DNA from: a virus | Virus record (IMG/VR): IMGVR_UViG_3300037502_000391 | Location: 1-50,058 of that record | Length of the DNA: 50,058 nt | Reading direction: 5' to 3' (one strand) | Shown here: positions 23,166 to 31,656 of the stretch, piece by piece | How the letters are laid out: each line of letters opens with the position of its first letter | How positions within the stretch are numbered: the stretch's first letter is position 1 | Notes under the pieces: generated by a model | Databases searched by the model: none | The model's input: only the letters and a program-made list of their open reading frames with translations | What the model was told of the DNA's origin: nothing | Made by a program: the position numbers and the translations under genes

Positions 23166-23960
23166 ATGTCATTAGAGATATCGCATTTAGTCACCGCAGG
23201 ATGTAGTTATACATATTGTCAAGGTCTAGACGATCCAACAACACAAGGTTGGCCTGCATTACTAGCAAATAAATTAAATGTGCCTGTAGTAAATTTAGGT
23301 ATTAAAGGTTCCGGCAATGATTCTATCTATAGGCGATTAGTAGAATATTTTTATTTAAATAATACTACTAATTCTAAACCCTTCTTTATTGTAGCATTTT
23401 CACAAGCACTACGTAGAGAAGAATACGTTAGCGAATATAAAGGATTTAAATTCGAAGATTTTAAAACACTGGCATGCTATGGTGATGAACCAATTGAAAG
23501 AGCAATCTTTGAGCATTTGGATGATAACGGTGTATATTTTATGGAGCGTAGAAAACTATTGAATTGGCTATCAGTAATTAACTTATTCAAAGCCAACAAT
23601 ACTTCATATTTTACTACTAGTTACATGGCAGATCATAATCAATCTGTTACTATTATTAAGAACAATTACCCTGAGTTATTTTCTGCAATATATGATGATG
23701 AAAACAAGATAAAAAACTTCTACGAGTTGACCAGAGGGATGAAAGTAACACATTGTAAACATGATGGTCCTGAGGCTCAACATGTCGTAGCAAACTATTG
23801 CTATGATAAAATGATAGAAAAATATAAAGAAATTAAACCAATAAAAACCAATTTTATAGATTTAAAAACCTACGCACACCGCACAGATACATCACGACAC
23901 TCTGATGTGTGGACAACCAATGAATGGTATCAAAAAGAAATTAATAATGTACAACCCTAA
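23166..23960 (+). CDS. SGNH-like hydrolase, phage GCSYT type
   Basis: 264 residues from ATG 23166. TAGCSYTYCQGL near 9-20 is block I with the candidate catalytic Ser, WPALLANKL near 27-35 is the usual following helix and KGSGNDSIYRRL near 44-55 is block II/III-like. The terminal DxxH is not clear; HRTDTSRHSDVW near the C-terminus may supply it. It is related in layout to the proteins at 36721 and 37286. It may hydrolyse an ester on a cell-surface glycan, but the substrate is unknown. The next gene begins inside its last codons. Confidence 0.7.
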   Translation: MSLEISHLVTAGCSYTYCQGLDDPTTQGWPALLANKLNVPVVNLGIKGSGNDSIYRRLVEYFYLNNTTNSKPFFIVAFSQALRREEYVSEYKGFKFEDFKTLACYGDEPIERAIFEHLDDNGVYFMERRKLLNWLSVINLFKANNTSYFTTSYMADHNQSVTIIKNNYPELFSAIYDDENKIKNFYELTRGMKVTHCKHDGPEAQHVVANYCYDKMIEKYKEIKPIKTNFIDLKTYAHRTDTSRHSDVWTTNEWYQKEINNVQP

Positions 23961-24633
23961 TAAATTCAATTATCTAGAATTAAAAAAAGAAACAATCGAC
24001 GGATCAAGAAAGTACGTAACACCAGATGGTTTTAAAGTACCAAGTGTGACAACAATACTTGATGCAACTAAATCAGAAGAAAAGAAGCAGGCATTGCGTG
24101 AATGGCGTAAGCGAGTAGGAGAACAGCAAGCACAAGCGATTACCACTGAGGCCGCAGGGCGAGGCACTAGAATGCACAAGTGGTTAGAAAACTATGTAAA
24201 GACTGGTTCAACGGGTGAACCCGGTAGTAATCCATATAGTCTACAAAGTCATCAAATGGCTCATAGTATTATTACTCAGGGACTTAGCAAGTGTAATGAA
24301 TTTTGGGGTACGGAAGTCAGTCTATATTTTCCTGAAGTCTATGCAGGAACAACAGACTTAGTAGGTGTCCATGACGGAAGCCCCGCAATCATGGATCATA
24401 AACAAAGTAACAAACTGAAAAAGAAAGAATGGATTGATGACTATTTCATTCAGTTAGCCGCATATGCCGCAGCCCATAACGAAACGTATAAAACTGACAT
24501 ACGTAAGGGCGTTATTTTCATGTGTACCGCAGATAATGTCTACCAAGAGTTCATTATCGAAGGGGCAGAATTTGATAGTTGGACCAATGTTTGGTACCAA
24601 AGACTTGAGCAGTACTACAGCAAATTTGTATGA
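23947..24633 (+). CDS. PD-(D/E)XK exonuclease, RecB/Cas4-like
   Basis: 228 residues from ATG 23947 (an in-frame ATG at 23905 lies deep inside the upstream gene). Motifs in order: GRGTRMHKWLE with H77, GTEVSLY with E123, TTDLVG with D137, D150-x-K152 in IMDHKQ, and QLAAY at 169-173. This is the RecB-type nuclease core found in phage exonucleases. It probably degrades host DNA or processes ends for recombination. Lacks the cysteine set of Cas4, so an Fe-S cluster is not evident. Confidence 0.88.
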   Translation: MYNPNKFNYLELKKETIDGSRKYVTPDGFKVPSVTTILDATKSEEKKQALREWRKRVGEQQAQAITTEAAGRGTRMHKWLENYVKTGSTGEPGSNPYSLQSHQMAHSIITQGLSKCNEFWGTEVSLYFPEVYAGTTDLVGVHDGSPAIMDHKQSNKLKKKEWIDDYFIQLAAYAAAHNETYKTDIRKGVIFMCTADNVYQEFIIEGAEFDSWTNVWYQRLEQYYSKFV

Positions 24634-24652
24634 CCCTTTAATCTGTAAATAG

Positions 24653-24660
24653 CATAAATA
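24653..24660 (+). promoter_or_regulatory. T4-type late promoter element (tandem)
   Basis: CATAAATA at 24653-24660, directly preceded by TGTAAATA at 24644-24651. Drives the tail-fibre operon. Confidence 0.65.
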
Positions 24661-24685
24661 GATGTAATATTCTAAAAGTTACATC
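24661..24685 (+). other. leader hairpin in front of the fibre gene
   Basis: GATGTAA (24661-24667) pairs with TTACATC (24679-24685), ending two bases before ATG 24688. No ribosome site is visible, so the hairpin may control access to the start. Confidence 0.45.
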
Positions 24686-24687
24686 TT

Positions 24688-27600
24688 ATGGCTATAGTAC
24701 AGATATCAAAAATTCAGCAAAGATCGGGCAACCTAGTCGATCTCCCACAACTTGATGAAGCAGAATTCGGTTTCGCATCTGACGAAAAACGCCTGTTTAT
24801 CGGTAAAACGGAGCAAGGTCTAGAGAATATCGAAGTATTAACTTCATATTCTGAAGTTGATTTTAATCAAATCAATGGATCGTATGGTAACTTAGATATA
24901 AGTATTACCTCAAATACTGCCGCCGGCTCTAACGGACAAGTTCTTGCTTTTGATGGAAATAACTGGGTAAATCGAGGTGGAAACGCAGGTGGATTATTAA
25001 CATTTGGTGATGTATCCAATGTTAAAATTACCGGCGGTGCTATCGGATACGTATTAGAAACTGACGGTACAGGTAATTTAAGTTGGACTCCAAAGTCAAC
25101 TATTATCGCATTTATTGAAAATGCAGAATCAGTATTATTGGCTGCGAATCAAACCTATGCTACAGACACGTATAATGCGAACAGTGTAATTACAGTAGGA
25201 AATACCAGTGGATATACTTCAGGGCTAGCAATTCAATTTACAGGAACTGCTTTTGGTAATTTATCTGTTGGAAATACATTTTATGTTAGAAATGTAATTA
25301 GTAATACAGCCTTTACTATTTCAGATACTTCTAATTTAGCCGCTAATTTCACATTAACTGATGCATCTGGAAATTTAACAGTCAATCTTTTAGGAACAGT
25401 AGTAACAACTACCGAAGATAATTTCTTAATTGAAGGCGCAGAAATAACAATTACCGACGCAGTTGGTATGACTCAACTTAATGGTAATAGTTATTATATA
25501 GACATTTTAACGTCTAACACGTTTTCACTTTATTCTGATTCAGGGTTGTCAACGCCTATCGATAGTTCAGGATACAATGCATATGCGTATACTAGTGTCA
25601 CCGATACTACAGCCTCAACTAATTACGTAACAGTGGGAGATACAACATCATTCACAATTAATGATCCCATTAAATTTATAGGTACTACGTTTGGTGGAAT
25701 CTTTGCTAATCAAACTTATTATGTAGCAAATATCACTACTGCAGGGGCTCCTGGAAATATTACTATTTCAGAAACTATTGGCGGTCCAGAATTAACTTTA
25801 ACGACTGCTAGTGGTACATGTAATGTATATGCTACAGGTGGTAGAGCAATATGTGCAGTTGGCGGAAGCGGTGTTGCTAACGCAGCCGGAGCAAACTCTA
25901 CAGTACAGTTCAACAATAGTAATCTATTAGATGCTGATGCAGATTTTACTTGGAATAATAATACAGGTGGAAATCCTAAAATATTGACAGTAAACGGTAA
26001 TGCCAACGTAGGAAATCTAAATGCTACCGGGGTTGTTACCTCAACAAGATTATTTTCAAATATTGGAAGTGGTTCAGGATCTCCGTTAGTTGTAACTAGT
26101 ACTGATCGTGTAGCAAACTTAAATGTTTCATATTCAAACGTAAGTGATTTTGAAGTGGTAACAACGCAAACAACAGGTACATTTTACCCTGTGTTTGTAT
26201 CAAGCAGTTCTACAAGTAATCAGGCACTAGGTGTTAATAGTGCGTTATCATTTAATGTGTTATCAAGTAACCTGTCATTAACTGGTAACTTATCTATCAG
26301 TGCAAATGCTAATGTAGGCAATATTGGAGCATCGCAGGGTATATTCACTAGTAATATTACTGCATTGAATGCAAACTTAGGTAATTTAGCAACTGCAAAT
26401 TTTGTAACAGGAACGTTAACTACTGCAAGCAATGCACAACCAAACTTGACAAGTTTTGGTAATGGCACACAAGTCACGGTAGCAGGCAATTTAAATCCTA
26501 ATGCTAACGTTACATATAATTTAGGTAATACAACAAATAGATGGAACGCATTATATCTATCCGGTAGCACAATCTACTTAGGTAATGCAACTATCACATC
26601 AAATGCATCAGGGGTAGTAATTACTAATGCATCCGGCGGTTCATTTACTGTCGGTGGTACAAGTGCAGCCAATGGTGCTGCAATCGTTAATGGTAACAGT
26701 AGTGTTGTTGTTACTGCAAATTCAAATGTAAACATATCATCGAACGGTGTTGCTAACGTACTTGTTGTAACTAACACAGGTGCAAACATCACTGGCACTG
26801 CTAATGTGACAGGAAACGCTAATGTAGGTAACATTGGTGCAACATCAGGTGTGTTTACAGGAACCATTAGTGTTACTGGTAATGCGAACGTAGGTAACAT
26901 TGGTGCAACCTCAGGCGTGCTAACCGGCACATTAAGTGTAACTGGTAATGCTAACGTAGGTAATTTAGGTACTGCGGGATTAATAATAGCAACCGGTAAT
27001 GTTACTGGTGGTAATCTTGTAACATCAAATGCTGTGTCTGCCGCAACTGTAACAGCAACAGGTACAATCACAGGTGGTAATTTAATTACCACAGGTAATT
27101 CGAATATAGGTACACTAAGAGTTTCTGGTACAAGTAATTTAGGACCAATTAGTAATGTAACAATTACTGGTGGTAGTGCAAATCAAATATTAAAAACAAA
27201 TGGTTCCGGTACATTAAGTTGGACAGATGCAACGGGTGGTTACTATTTACATACACAGTCTAGCGCAAGTACAACTTGGACAGTTGTTCACAATTTAAAC
27301 AATCAATATGTAACCGTAGAACCAATTGATAACACAGGTAATAGTTTTGTTGGTCGTTATGATTATCCTGTTATTAACTATACAAACGCTAATGCATTAA
27401 CGTTAACATTCAGTTCAGCAGTAACTGGCTGGGCAGCAGTAGTTGGTGGTGGATTTACTTATGCAAACGTTGCGGGCAATATTACGCCAGGTGGTTTTAA
27501 TACCTACGTTCAATTTAATGATGCTGGATCAATTGCAGGTAACGGTGCATTCACATTTGATAAAACAACTGGAACACTAAACTCTACGTTGTTTGCTGGC

Positions 27601-28572
27601 AGTGGTGCAAACTTAACTAACTTAAATGCAAGCAATTTATCAACTGGAACTGTACCTAGTGCTAGACTTAGTGGTACATATACTATTACAGTGTCAGGTA
27701 GTGCTACAACAGCAGGTACAGTAACAACAGCCGCACAACCAAACATTACTAGTGTTGGCACATTATCAAGCCTAAGTGTTACTGGAAATATAAGCGGTGC
27801 TAATATAACTGGTACACATTATGGGGCAGCGACAGGATTGACAAGTATACCTGGCGCAAACGTTTCAGGTACTGTTCCAACTGCAACAACCGCCGGTACT
27901 GTAACAACAGCCGCTCAACCAAATATTACATCAGTTGGCACATTAACAGGTCTTACTGTAAGTTCCACTATAACCGGTTCAGTAAGCGGTAGCGCAGGTA
28001 CAGCGGGTACCGTAACAACGGCAGCACAACCAAACATTACGTCAGTTGGTACATTAACTGGTTTAACAGTTAATGGTACTACATCTGTAACAGGTAACAG
28101 TGCATTTACAGTAACCAATATAACATCAGGTGCTAACACTACATTAGGCTATATTACAGGTAACTGGACATTAACATCCGGTTCAAGAATGCAAGCAACA
28201 TATGCTGACTTGGCAGAATATTATAGTGCTGACGAACAATATAGTCCTGGAACAGTTTTAGAGTTTGGTGGTAGAGAAGAAGTAACTTTAGCAACCGACG
28301 CAACTACTAGAGTTGCAGGGGTTGTATCAACTGATCCGGCATACGCAATGAATGCTAAATGCCCTGGACAATATCCAGTAGCGATAGCACTACAAGGACG
28401 TGTACCGTGCAAAGTTCGTGGCAACATTAAAAAGGGTGATATGCTTGTCAGCGGTGGCGGTGGTTATGCAAGACCTACTACGACACCTAAGATAGGTACA
28501 ATCATAGGCAAAGCACTACAAGACTTTAATGGGATAGACGGCGTTATTGAAGTAGCCGTAGGAAGATTATAA
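24688..28572 (+). CDS. repeat-rich tail fibre protein (1294 aa)
   Basis: 1294 residues, very rich in Asn, Gly, Thr, Val and Ser. The N-terminal 60 residues (IVQISKIQQRSGNL, then EAEFGFASDEKRLFIG) are a virion-attachment module common to phage structural proteins. Beta-structured units follow, with a three-copy 22-residue repeat (26806-27003) and three TVTTAAQPNITSVGTL units (27712-28059). The C-terminal 120 residues (from ADLAEYYSADEQYSPGTVL) form a conserved fibre-end domain with RVAGVVSTDPAYAMN and GKALQDF. It most likely forms a trimeric fibre for host contact. Receptor specificity cannot be read. First gene of a late operon ending at the terminator near 28930. Confidence 0.85.
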   Translation: MAIVQISKIQQRSGNLVDLPQLDEAEFGFASDEKRLFIGKTEQGLENIEVLTSYSEVDFNQINGSYGNLDISITSNTAAGSNGQVLAFDGNNWVNRGGNAGGLLTFGDVSNVKITGGAIGYVLETDGTGNLSWTPKSTIIAFIENAESVLLAANQTYATDTYNANSVITVGNTSGYTSGLAIQFTGTAFGNLSVGNTFYVRNVISNTAFTISDTSNLAANFTLTDASGNLTVNLLGTVVTTTEDNFLIEGAEITITDAVGMTQLNGNSYYIDILTSNTFSLYSDSGLSTPIDSSGYNAYAYTSVTDTTASTNYVTVGDTTSFTINDPIKFIGTTFGGIFANQTYYVANITTAGAPGNITISETIGGPELTLTTASGTCNVYATGGRAICAVGGSGVANAAGANSTVQFNNSNLLDADADFTWNNNTGGNPKILTVNGNANVGNLNATGVVTSTRLFSNIGSGSGSPLVVTSTDRVANLNVSYSNVSDFEVVTTQTTGTFYPVFVSSSSTSNQALGVNSALSFNVLSSNLSLTGNLSISANANVGNIGASQGIFTSNITALNANLGNLATANFVTGTLTTASNAQPNLTSFGNGTQVTVAGNLNPNANVTYNLGNTTNRWNALYLSGSTIYLGNATITSNASGVVITNASGGSFTVGGTSAANGAAIVNGNSSVVVTANSNVNISSNGVANVLVVTNTGANITGTANVTGNANVGNIGATSGVFTGTISVTGNANVGNIGATSGVLTGTLSVTGNANVGNLGTAGLIIATGNVTGGNLVTSNAVSAATVTATGTITGGNLITTGNSNIGTLRVSGTSNLGPISNVTITGGSANQILKTNGSGTLSWTDATGGYYLHTQSSASTTWTVVHNLNNQYVTVEPIDNTGNSFVGRYDYPVINYTNANALTLTFSSAVTGWAAVVGGGFTYANVAGNITPGGFNTYVQFNDAGSIAGNGAFTFDKTTGTLNSTLFAGSGANLTNLNASNLSTGTVPSARLSGTYTITVSGSATTAGTVTTAAQPNITSVGTLSSLSVTGNISGANITGTHYGAATGLTSIPGANVSGTVPTATTAGTVTTAAQPNITSVGTLTGLTVSSTITGSVSGSAGTAGTVTTAAQPNITSVGTLTGLTVNGTTSVTGNSAFTVTNITSGANTTLGYITGNWTLTSGSRMQATYADLAEYYSADEQYSPGTVLEFGGREEVTLATDATTRVAGVVSTDPAYAMNAKCPGQYPVAIALQGRVPCKVRGNIKKGDMLVSGGGGYARPTTTPKIGTIIGKALQDFNGIDGVIEVAVGRL
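26806..27003 (+). repeat. 66-bp tandem repeat in the fibre gene, three copies
   Basis: Units start at 26806, 26872 and 26938 and encode VTGNANVGNIGATSG-type 22-residue units. The third is diverged in its second half. A related isolated unit lies near 26300. Confidence 0.8.
27712..28059 (+). repeat. dispersed repeat in the fibre gene, three copies
   Basis: Copies at about 27712-27768, 27892-27948 and 28003-28059 encode GTVTTAAQPNITSVGTL, a unit widespread in phage and giant-virus fibre proteins. Confidence 0.8.
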
Positions 28573-28584
28573 TAGGATAAGAAC

Positions 28585-28851
28585 ATGGCAGCAGCAATTT
28601 ATACACCAAGTGGATCAAGTCAATTAACAGCAGTAGCAACTACTGATAAGGTCCGTATATCAACTACTAGCAGTGCAATCGCTGTAGCGGTAGGTAATAG
28701 TTCAGTCACAGCAAATTTAACTGGATGTGAAATTATTCCAGCAAATACTGTAAACAATAGTTTTATTGTAGGTGAAGGAAATTATATTGCTTATATTTCT
28801 GTAAGCGGTACCGGAATCTTTTCGGTAACAGATTTAGGAATGCCTACTTAA
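28585..28851 (+). CDS. small virion-type protein (88 aa)
   Basis: 88 residues, Ala/Ser/Thr/Val-rich beta protein without charged clusters (SSQLTAVATTDKVRISTTSS). It follows the fibre gene in the same unit, with AGGATAAG ahead of ATG 28585, and probably caps or decorates the fibre or head. It ends 18 bases into the opposing gene. Confidence 0.65.
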   Translation: MAAAIYTPSGSSQLTAVATTDKVRISTTSSAIAVAVGNSSVTANLTGCEIIPANTVNNSFIVGEGNYIAYISVSGTGIFSVTDLGMPT

Positions 28852-29787
28852 TTCTAAAAATCTATTTCTATTGTGCTTTAACATAAAGTACTGCGAACAC
28901 CACAAGTCATATAACTCTTGTGGTGTTTTTGTATTCAGCCACTTAAAATGTTCTATAAGAGTAAGAGGGTCAGATTTATTTAATTCTGAATTTTTGTACA
29001 AATCAGCTGGAGTATATAAGTTCAGTTTTTGTAATATTTTATAGAGTTGCCCATTGCCGTTATGTACAAACGGGCGTAATCCTATTATAGGTTTCCAAGT
29101 TTTTTCGCTCAGTTGCCATGGGTCATTAGCCTCAGTTTCTGATACCAAAACTGAATAAGAATGTTGCCATACGTCTAAATCACCTAATGTAAATAAATCT
29201 TCTGGTCTTGAAAATCTCAAGTCCGATGTGTGTAAATATTGATCAGTACTACCCGTTCTTTCATCTATGATTTCAAAATTACCTTTTTGAAAAGTTACAT
29301 ATGCTCTATCTATTAAATTGTTATCAATTATCATTTTTGTAATAGTATATCTATGTGGTTTAGATTTTCTATTATACGCTAAAAATGTGTGTTTTGGGAT
29401 TTCATTTAGAGTAAGTTCATTTTCTGTATACGGGCGCATCAGCGGGGGAAATATAGAAACCCAATTATCAGGATGAAACCCTATTAATTCCATTACTGAC
29501 TTCATAGAAACTAAGTCGTGATAATTTTTACATTCAGTAAACCAATGCATTCCGTCTATTAGCCCTACTATGTATATCTTAGTAGATTTGGGCACTGCAT
29601 TTTTATTAAGCCATGGTATCAAATTTGCATCATTTGGCTCTAACCAAGTAAGATTGATGATCAGATTAGACTGATATTGACTGTTTTTCAATATGTCCTG
29701 TTTTAACTTTTCTATAAATTTCTGCTCATGTTCCCCAATAATATGAGGTTCAGCAGTATAAAAAGACCCGTAAATTTCAACTTTCAT
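28834..29787 (-). CDS. glycosyltransferase-like protein, minus strand
   Basis: 317 residues from ATG 29787 (an in-frame ATG at 29835 would place the start in the divergent leader). Alpha/beta protein beginning MKVEIYGSFY. The C-terminal SEKTWKPIIGLRPFVHNGNG matches the nucleotide-sugar end of GT10-like fucosyltransferase folds, where SEKxxK and RPF are typical. It may glycosylate fibre proteins or phage DNA, or alter the host surface. It lies on the opposite strand inside the fibre region and has its own leaderless late promoter. The family call is by motif only. Confidence 0.65.
   Translation of the reverse strand: MKVEIYGSFYTAEPHIIGEHEQKFIEKLKQDILKNSQYQSNLIINLTWLEPNDANLIPWLNKNAVPKSTKIYIVGLIDGMHWFTECKNYHDLVSMKSVMELIGFHPDNWVSIFPPLMRPYTENELTLNEIPKHTFLAYNRKSKPHRYTITKMIIDNNLIDRAYVTFQKGNFEIIDERTGSTDQYLHTSDLRFSRPEDLFTLGDLDVWQHSYSVLVSETEANDPWQLSEKTWKPIIGLRPFVHNGNGQLYKILQKLNLYTPADLYKNSELNKSDPLTLIEHFKWLNTKTPQELYDLWCSQYFMLKHNRNRFLELSRHS
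28896..28930 (+). terminator. terminator for the fibre operon, inside an opposing CDS
   Basis: AACACCACAAG (28896-28906) pairs with CTTGTGGTGTT (28917-28927) around ten bases, followed by T to 28930. The same bases encode part of the C-terminus of the minus-strand gene. Confidence 0.8.
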
Positions 29788-29791
29788 ATGG

Positions 29792-29799
29792 TATTTATT
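29792..29799 (-). promoter_or_regulatory. T4-type late promoter element, leaderless
   Basis: AATAAATA on the minus strand, four bases before ATG 29787. Confidence 0.6.
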
Positions 29800-29811
29800 T
29801 TTCGCAATAAC

Positions 29812-29819
29812 GATAAATA
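29812..29819 (+). promoter_or_regulatory. T4-type late promoter element
   Basis: GATAAATA, divergent to the element at 29792-29799. Predicted start near 29824, an ATG that opens a 16-codon leader frame (29824-29874). Confidence 0.7.
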
Positions 29820-29827
29820 TATTATGC

Positions 29828-29881
29828 ACTCTCATGGGGAGAGTCTTACGCGGTCCCCGCCGCGTAGTGAGTAGAACTCAC
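29828..29881 (+). ncRNA. structured leader with three consecutive stem-loops
   Basis: SL1 ACTCTC/GAGAGT (29828-29844), SL2 CGCGG/CCGCG (29849-29864) and SL3 GTGAG/CTCAC (29867-29881) stand side by side between the predicted transcript start and the TAGGAG ribosome site at 29888. SL2 is conspicuously GC-rich for this AT-rich genome. Possible 5' stabiliser or translational control element. Confidence 0.6.
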
Positions 29882-29899
29882 ATAACATAGGAGAAACAA

Positions 29900-30907
29900 A
29901 TGGGACGCCCATTAAAAATCGCAAAAGCCCAGGCAGTAATTACTATTACTGACACTAACGGGACAACAGAAGTAGTTACAACTAACGCAAATTTCACTAA
30001 CTTAGGTATCATAGCAGGTATGCCTTTTGTACCAGCAAGCACTGGTGGTGGTTTGACAGGTGGTACAATGTATTGGATTCTTGAAGTAATTAACTCAGGA
30101 AATAACAGTACCTTTACTGTATCTGATACTCCACTAAATGCTAACCCAACTTACGCTAAAGTTAATTTATCAACAGCAGCCGGTCTTACAATTGCAACAA
30201 CCGTTGCTCCTGTAGATGCATATTTCAATAACCCAATTGGTGGTACAGGTTATCCAGCAACCAACGCAAATACTTATTCAGTAGTAGGTGGTAATACATC
30301 AATCTATGGTAATCAAGTATTAGTAGGTGTATGTATTGGTATTGCTGGTGACGGCACTATTACAACATCAGATGCTAGTCCAAACTTAGATGGTGTTGGT
30401 ACAGACTTTGCAAACACATTGGCTGACGGTACTATCGTTTATACAAGTGAAGGTGTAATATTAGGAACAATCACTGACATTGCTAACGCTAACGCAGTGT
30501 TTGCTACATTTGCAGCCAACGCTACAGCAAACGTAACGGATGGTGCATATGTTTACGGTAATCCTGAAGCAGGCTTCATCGTTCGTCAGAAGGGTAAGCA
30601 GAAGTATCTAGTAACAGGTACAACATCAGGTTTAACAGCCGCATGTTATACAGCAAACGTTGCAAACACAGCATTGTTGCCTAACACAATGACCATTACT
30701 GCAACCTATGCTAATGCTTCAACAGTTCTTGTACAGTCACTAAGTGATCATACCGCAGAATTGTTTACAGCAACATCTGGTCCAGTTGCAACTGGTAACA
30801 TTGTATTGCAGAACGCAAATCCTGCTTACGCATCGTTCAACAGCGCCGCAGTAGCAAACGCAGCCGACGGTCAACCATACCCAATCGTTACTATTACCGG
30901 AAGTTAA
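29900..30907 (+). CDS. structural protein, beta-rich (335 aa)
   Basis: 335 residues, Ala/Thr/Asn/Gly-rich. Starts MGRPLKIAKAQAV, followed by repeated beta units. The GFIVRQKGKQKYLVTGTTSG module (about 226-245) with LSDHTAELF after it is a unit seen in phage virion proteins. TAGGAG at 29888-29893 gives a strong ribosome site behind the three-hairpin leader, which points to high late expression. Probably a head fibre, decoration or tail-fibre component; no T4 counterpart recognised. Confidence 0.75.
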   Translation: MGRPLKIAKAQAVITITDTNGTTEVVTTNANFTNLGIIAGMPFVPASTGGGLTGGTMYWILEVINSGNNSTFTVSDTPLNANPTYAKVNLSTAAGLTIATTVAPVDAYFNNPIGGTGYPATNANTYSVVGGNTSIYGNQVLVGVCIGIAGDGTITTSDASPNLDGVGTDFANTLADGTIVYTSEGVILGTITDIANANAVFATFAANATANVTDGAYVYGNPEAGFIVRQKGKQKYLVTGTTSGLTAACYTANVANTALLPNTMTITATYANASTVLVQSLSDHTAELFTATSGPVATGNIVLQNANPAYASFNSAAVANAADGQPYPIVTITGS

Positions 30908-30913
30908 TAGATC

Positions 30914-31216
30914 ATGGCACAAGTATCCTTTAAGGCTGAAACTGATATTGCAGTACTTCAAGTTCAATATAAAAATTTGGACGAGAAGGTTGATGAGGTT
31001 AAGGCTGAACTCAAAGATATTCGTGATGACATGTCTAGAAACAATGATGCCACTCATTCACTTATTAAAGAGTTTCAACAGTCAAATGTCGAAGCACACA
31101 ATAAGATGGCTAGTAAAATCTCTGCTTTGGAGAAGTGGCGTTGGATGCTTATGGGAGCCGGTGTAGTTATCGGCGCACTAGGTTATCCGGCAATAGGAAA
31201 ATTGTTAGGTCTTTAA
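30914..31216 (+). CDS. holin/XhlA-like membrane protein
   Basis: 100 residues: a long coiled coil (about 10-75, with VQYKNLDEKVDEVKAELKDI), then a single C-terminal transmembrane helix (WMLMGAGVVIGALGYPAIG, about 77-95). This is the arrangement of haemolysin XhlA-type and some holin-associated proteins. Placement after late structural genes supports a role in lysis. No lysozyme gene lies beside it, so it could instead be a virion or membrane-anchored accessory. It ends at a bidirectional terminator. Confidence 0.65.
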   Translation: MAQVSFKAETDIAVLQVQYKNLDEKVDEVKAELKDIRDDMSRNNDATHSLIKEFQQSNVEAHNKMASKISALEKWRWMLMGAGVVIGALGYPAIGKLLGL

Positions 31217-31218
31217 AA

Positions 31219-31246
31219 AGAAAAGCGGTCTTAGGACCGCTTTTCT
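31219..31246. terminator. bidirectional terminator between convergent genes
   Basis: AGAAAAGCGGTC (31219-31230) pairs with GACCGCTTTTCT (31235-31246) around TTAG. The loop contains the stop codon of the minus-strand Nudix gene. T-runs flank on both strands. Confidence 0.88.
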
Positions 31247-31638
31247 ACTAATGACTTCATCTTTTCTCTAACTACATCAAAATTGATTGTACTGAACAAT
31301 CCTGGATGAAGAGGTTTAGGATAATGTTCATCTACTACCCAAGCGTAACCGCAATGCTCTTCATTTAATTTTGGTATAAATTCTTCATTCACTGAACAGA
31401 AGAATGTATTATATGTGAAACTTCCATTGACAAATTTTTGTATGGGAATAAGTTTCCAATCTTTATTCCATAGATCAATTTCTTCCACACACTCACGTTC
31501 TAAACCTTCAAGTAGGGTCTCGTTCTTTTCTATTTTGCCACCGGGTATACTCCAAGACGGAGACTTATCAGAACGTAACAGATACAAATATCGGCAAGTT
31601 GATGTACAGTAAAAGAAAATTCCAGCGGCAGTATTCAT
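31231..31638 (-). CDS. Nudix hydrolase
   Basis: 135 residues. The Nudix box G34-x5-E40-x7-R48-E49-x2-E52-E53 is complete (GGKIEKNE ... RECVEEI). The enzymes hydrolyse a nucleoside diphosphate linked to another group, such as oxidised dNTPs, NADH, ADP-ribose or an mRNA cap. T4 encodes NudE with a comparable size. A late-type element (GATAAATC) sits five bases before its ATG. It is convergent with the XhlA-like gene. Confidence 0.9.
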   Translation of the reverse strand: MNTAAGIFFYCTSTCRYLYLLRSDKSPSWSIPGGKIEKNETLLEGLERECVEEIDLWNKDWKLIPIQKFVNGSFTYNTFFCSVNEEFIPKLNEEHCGYAWVVDEHYPKPLHPGLFSTINFDVVREKMKSLVEKRS

Positions 31639-31643
31639 ATAAT

Positions 31644-31651
31644 GATTTATC
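31644..31651 (-). promoter_or_regulatory. late promoter element, one mismatch, leaderless
   Basis: GATAAATC on the minus strand, five bases before ATG 31638. Confidence 0.5.
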
Positions 31652-31656
31652 TAAAA

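Noticed and set aside
26574-27092. 172-codon antisense frame in the tail-fibre gene (and shorter antisense frames nearby)
   Set aside because: Produced by the Gly/Asn/Thr codon bias of the repeats on the other strand; Pro/Val/Leu-rich translation without start signals.
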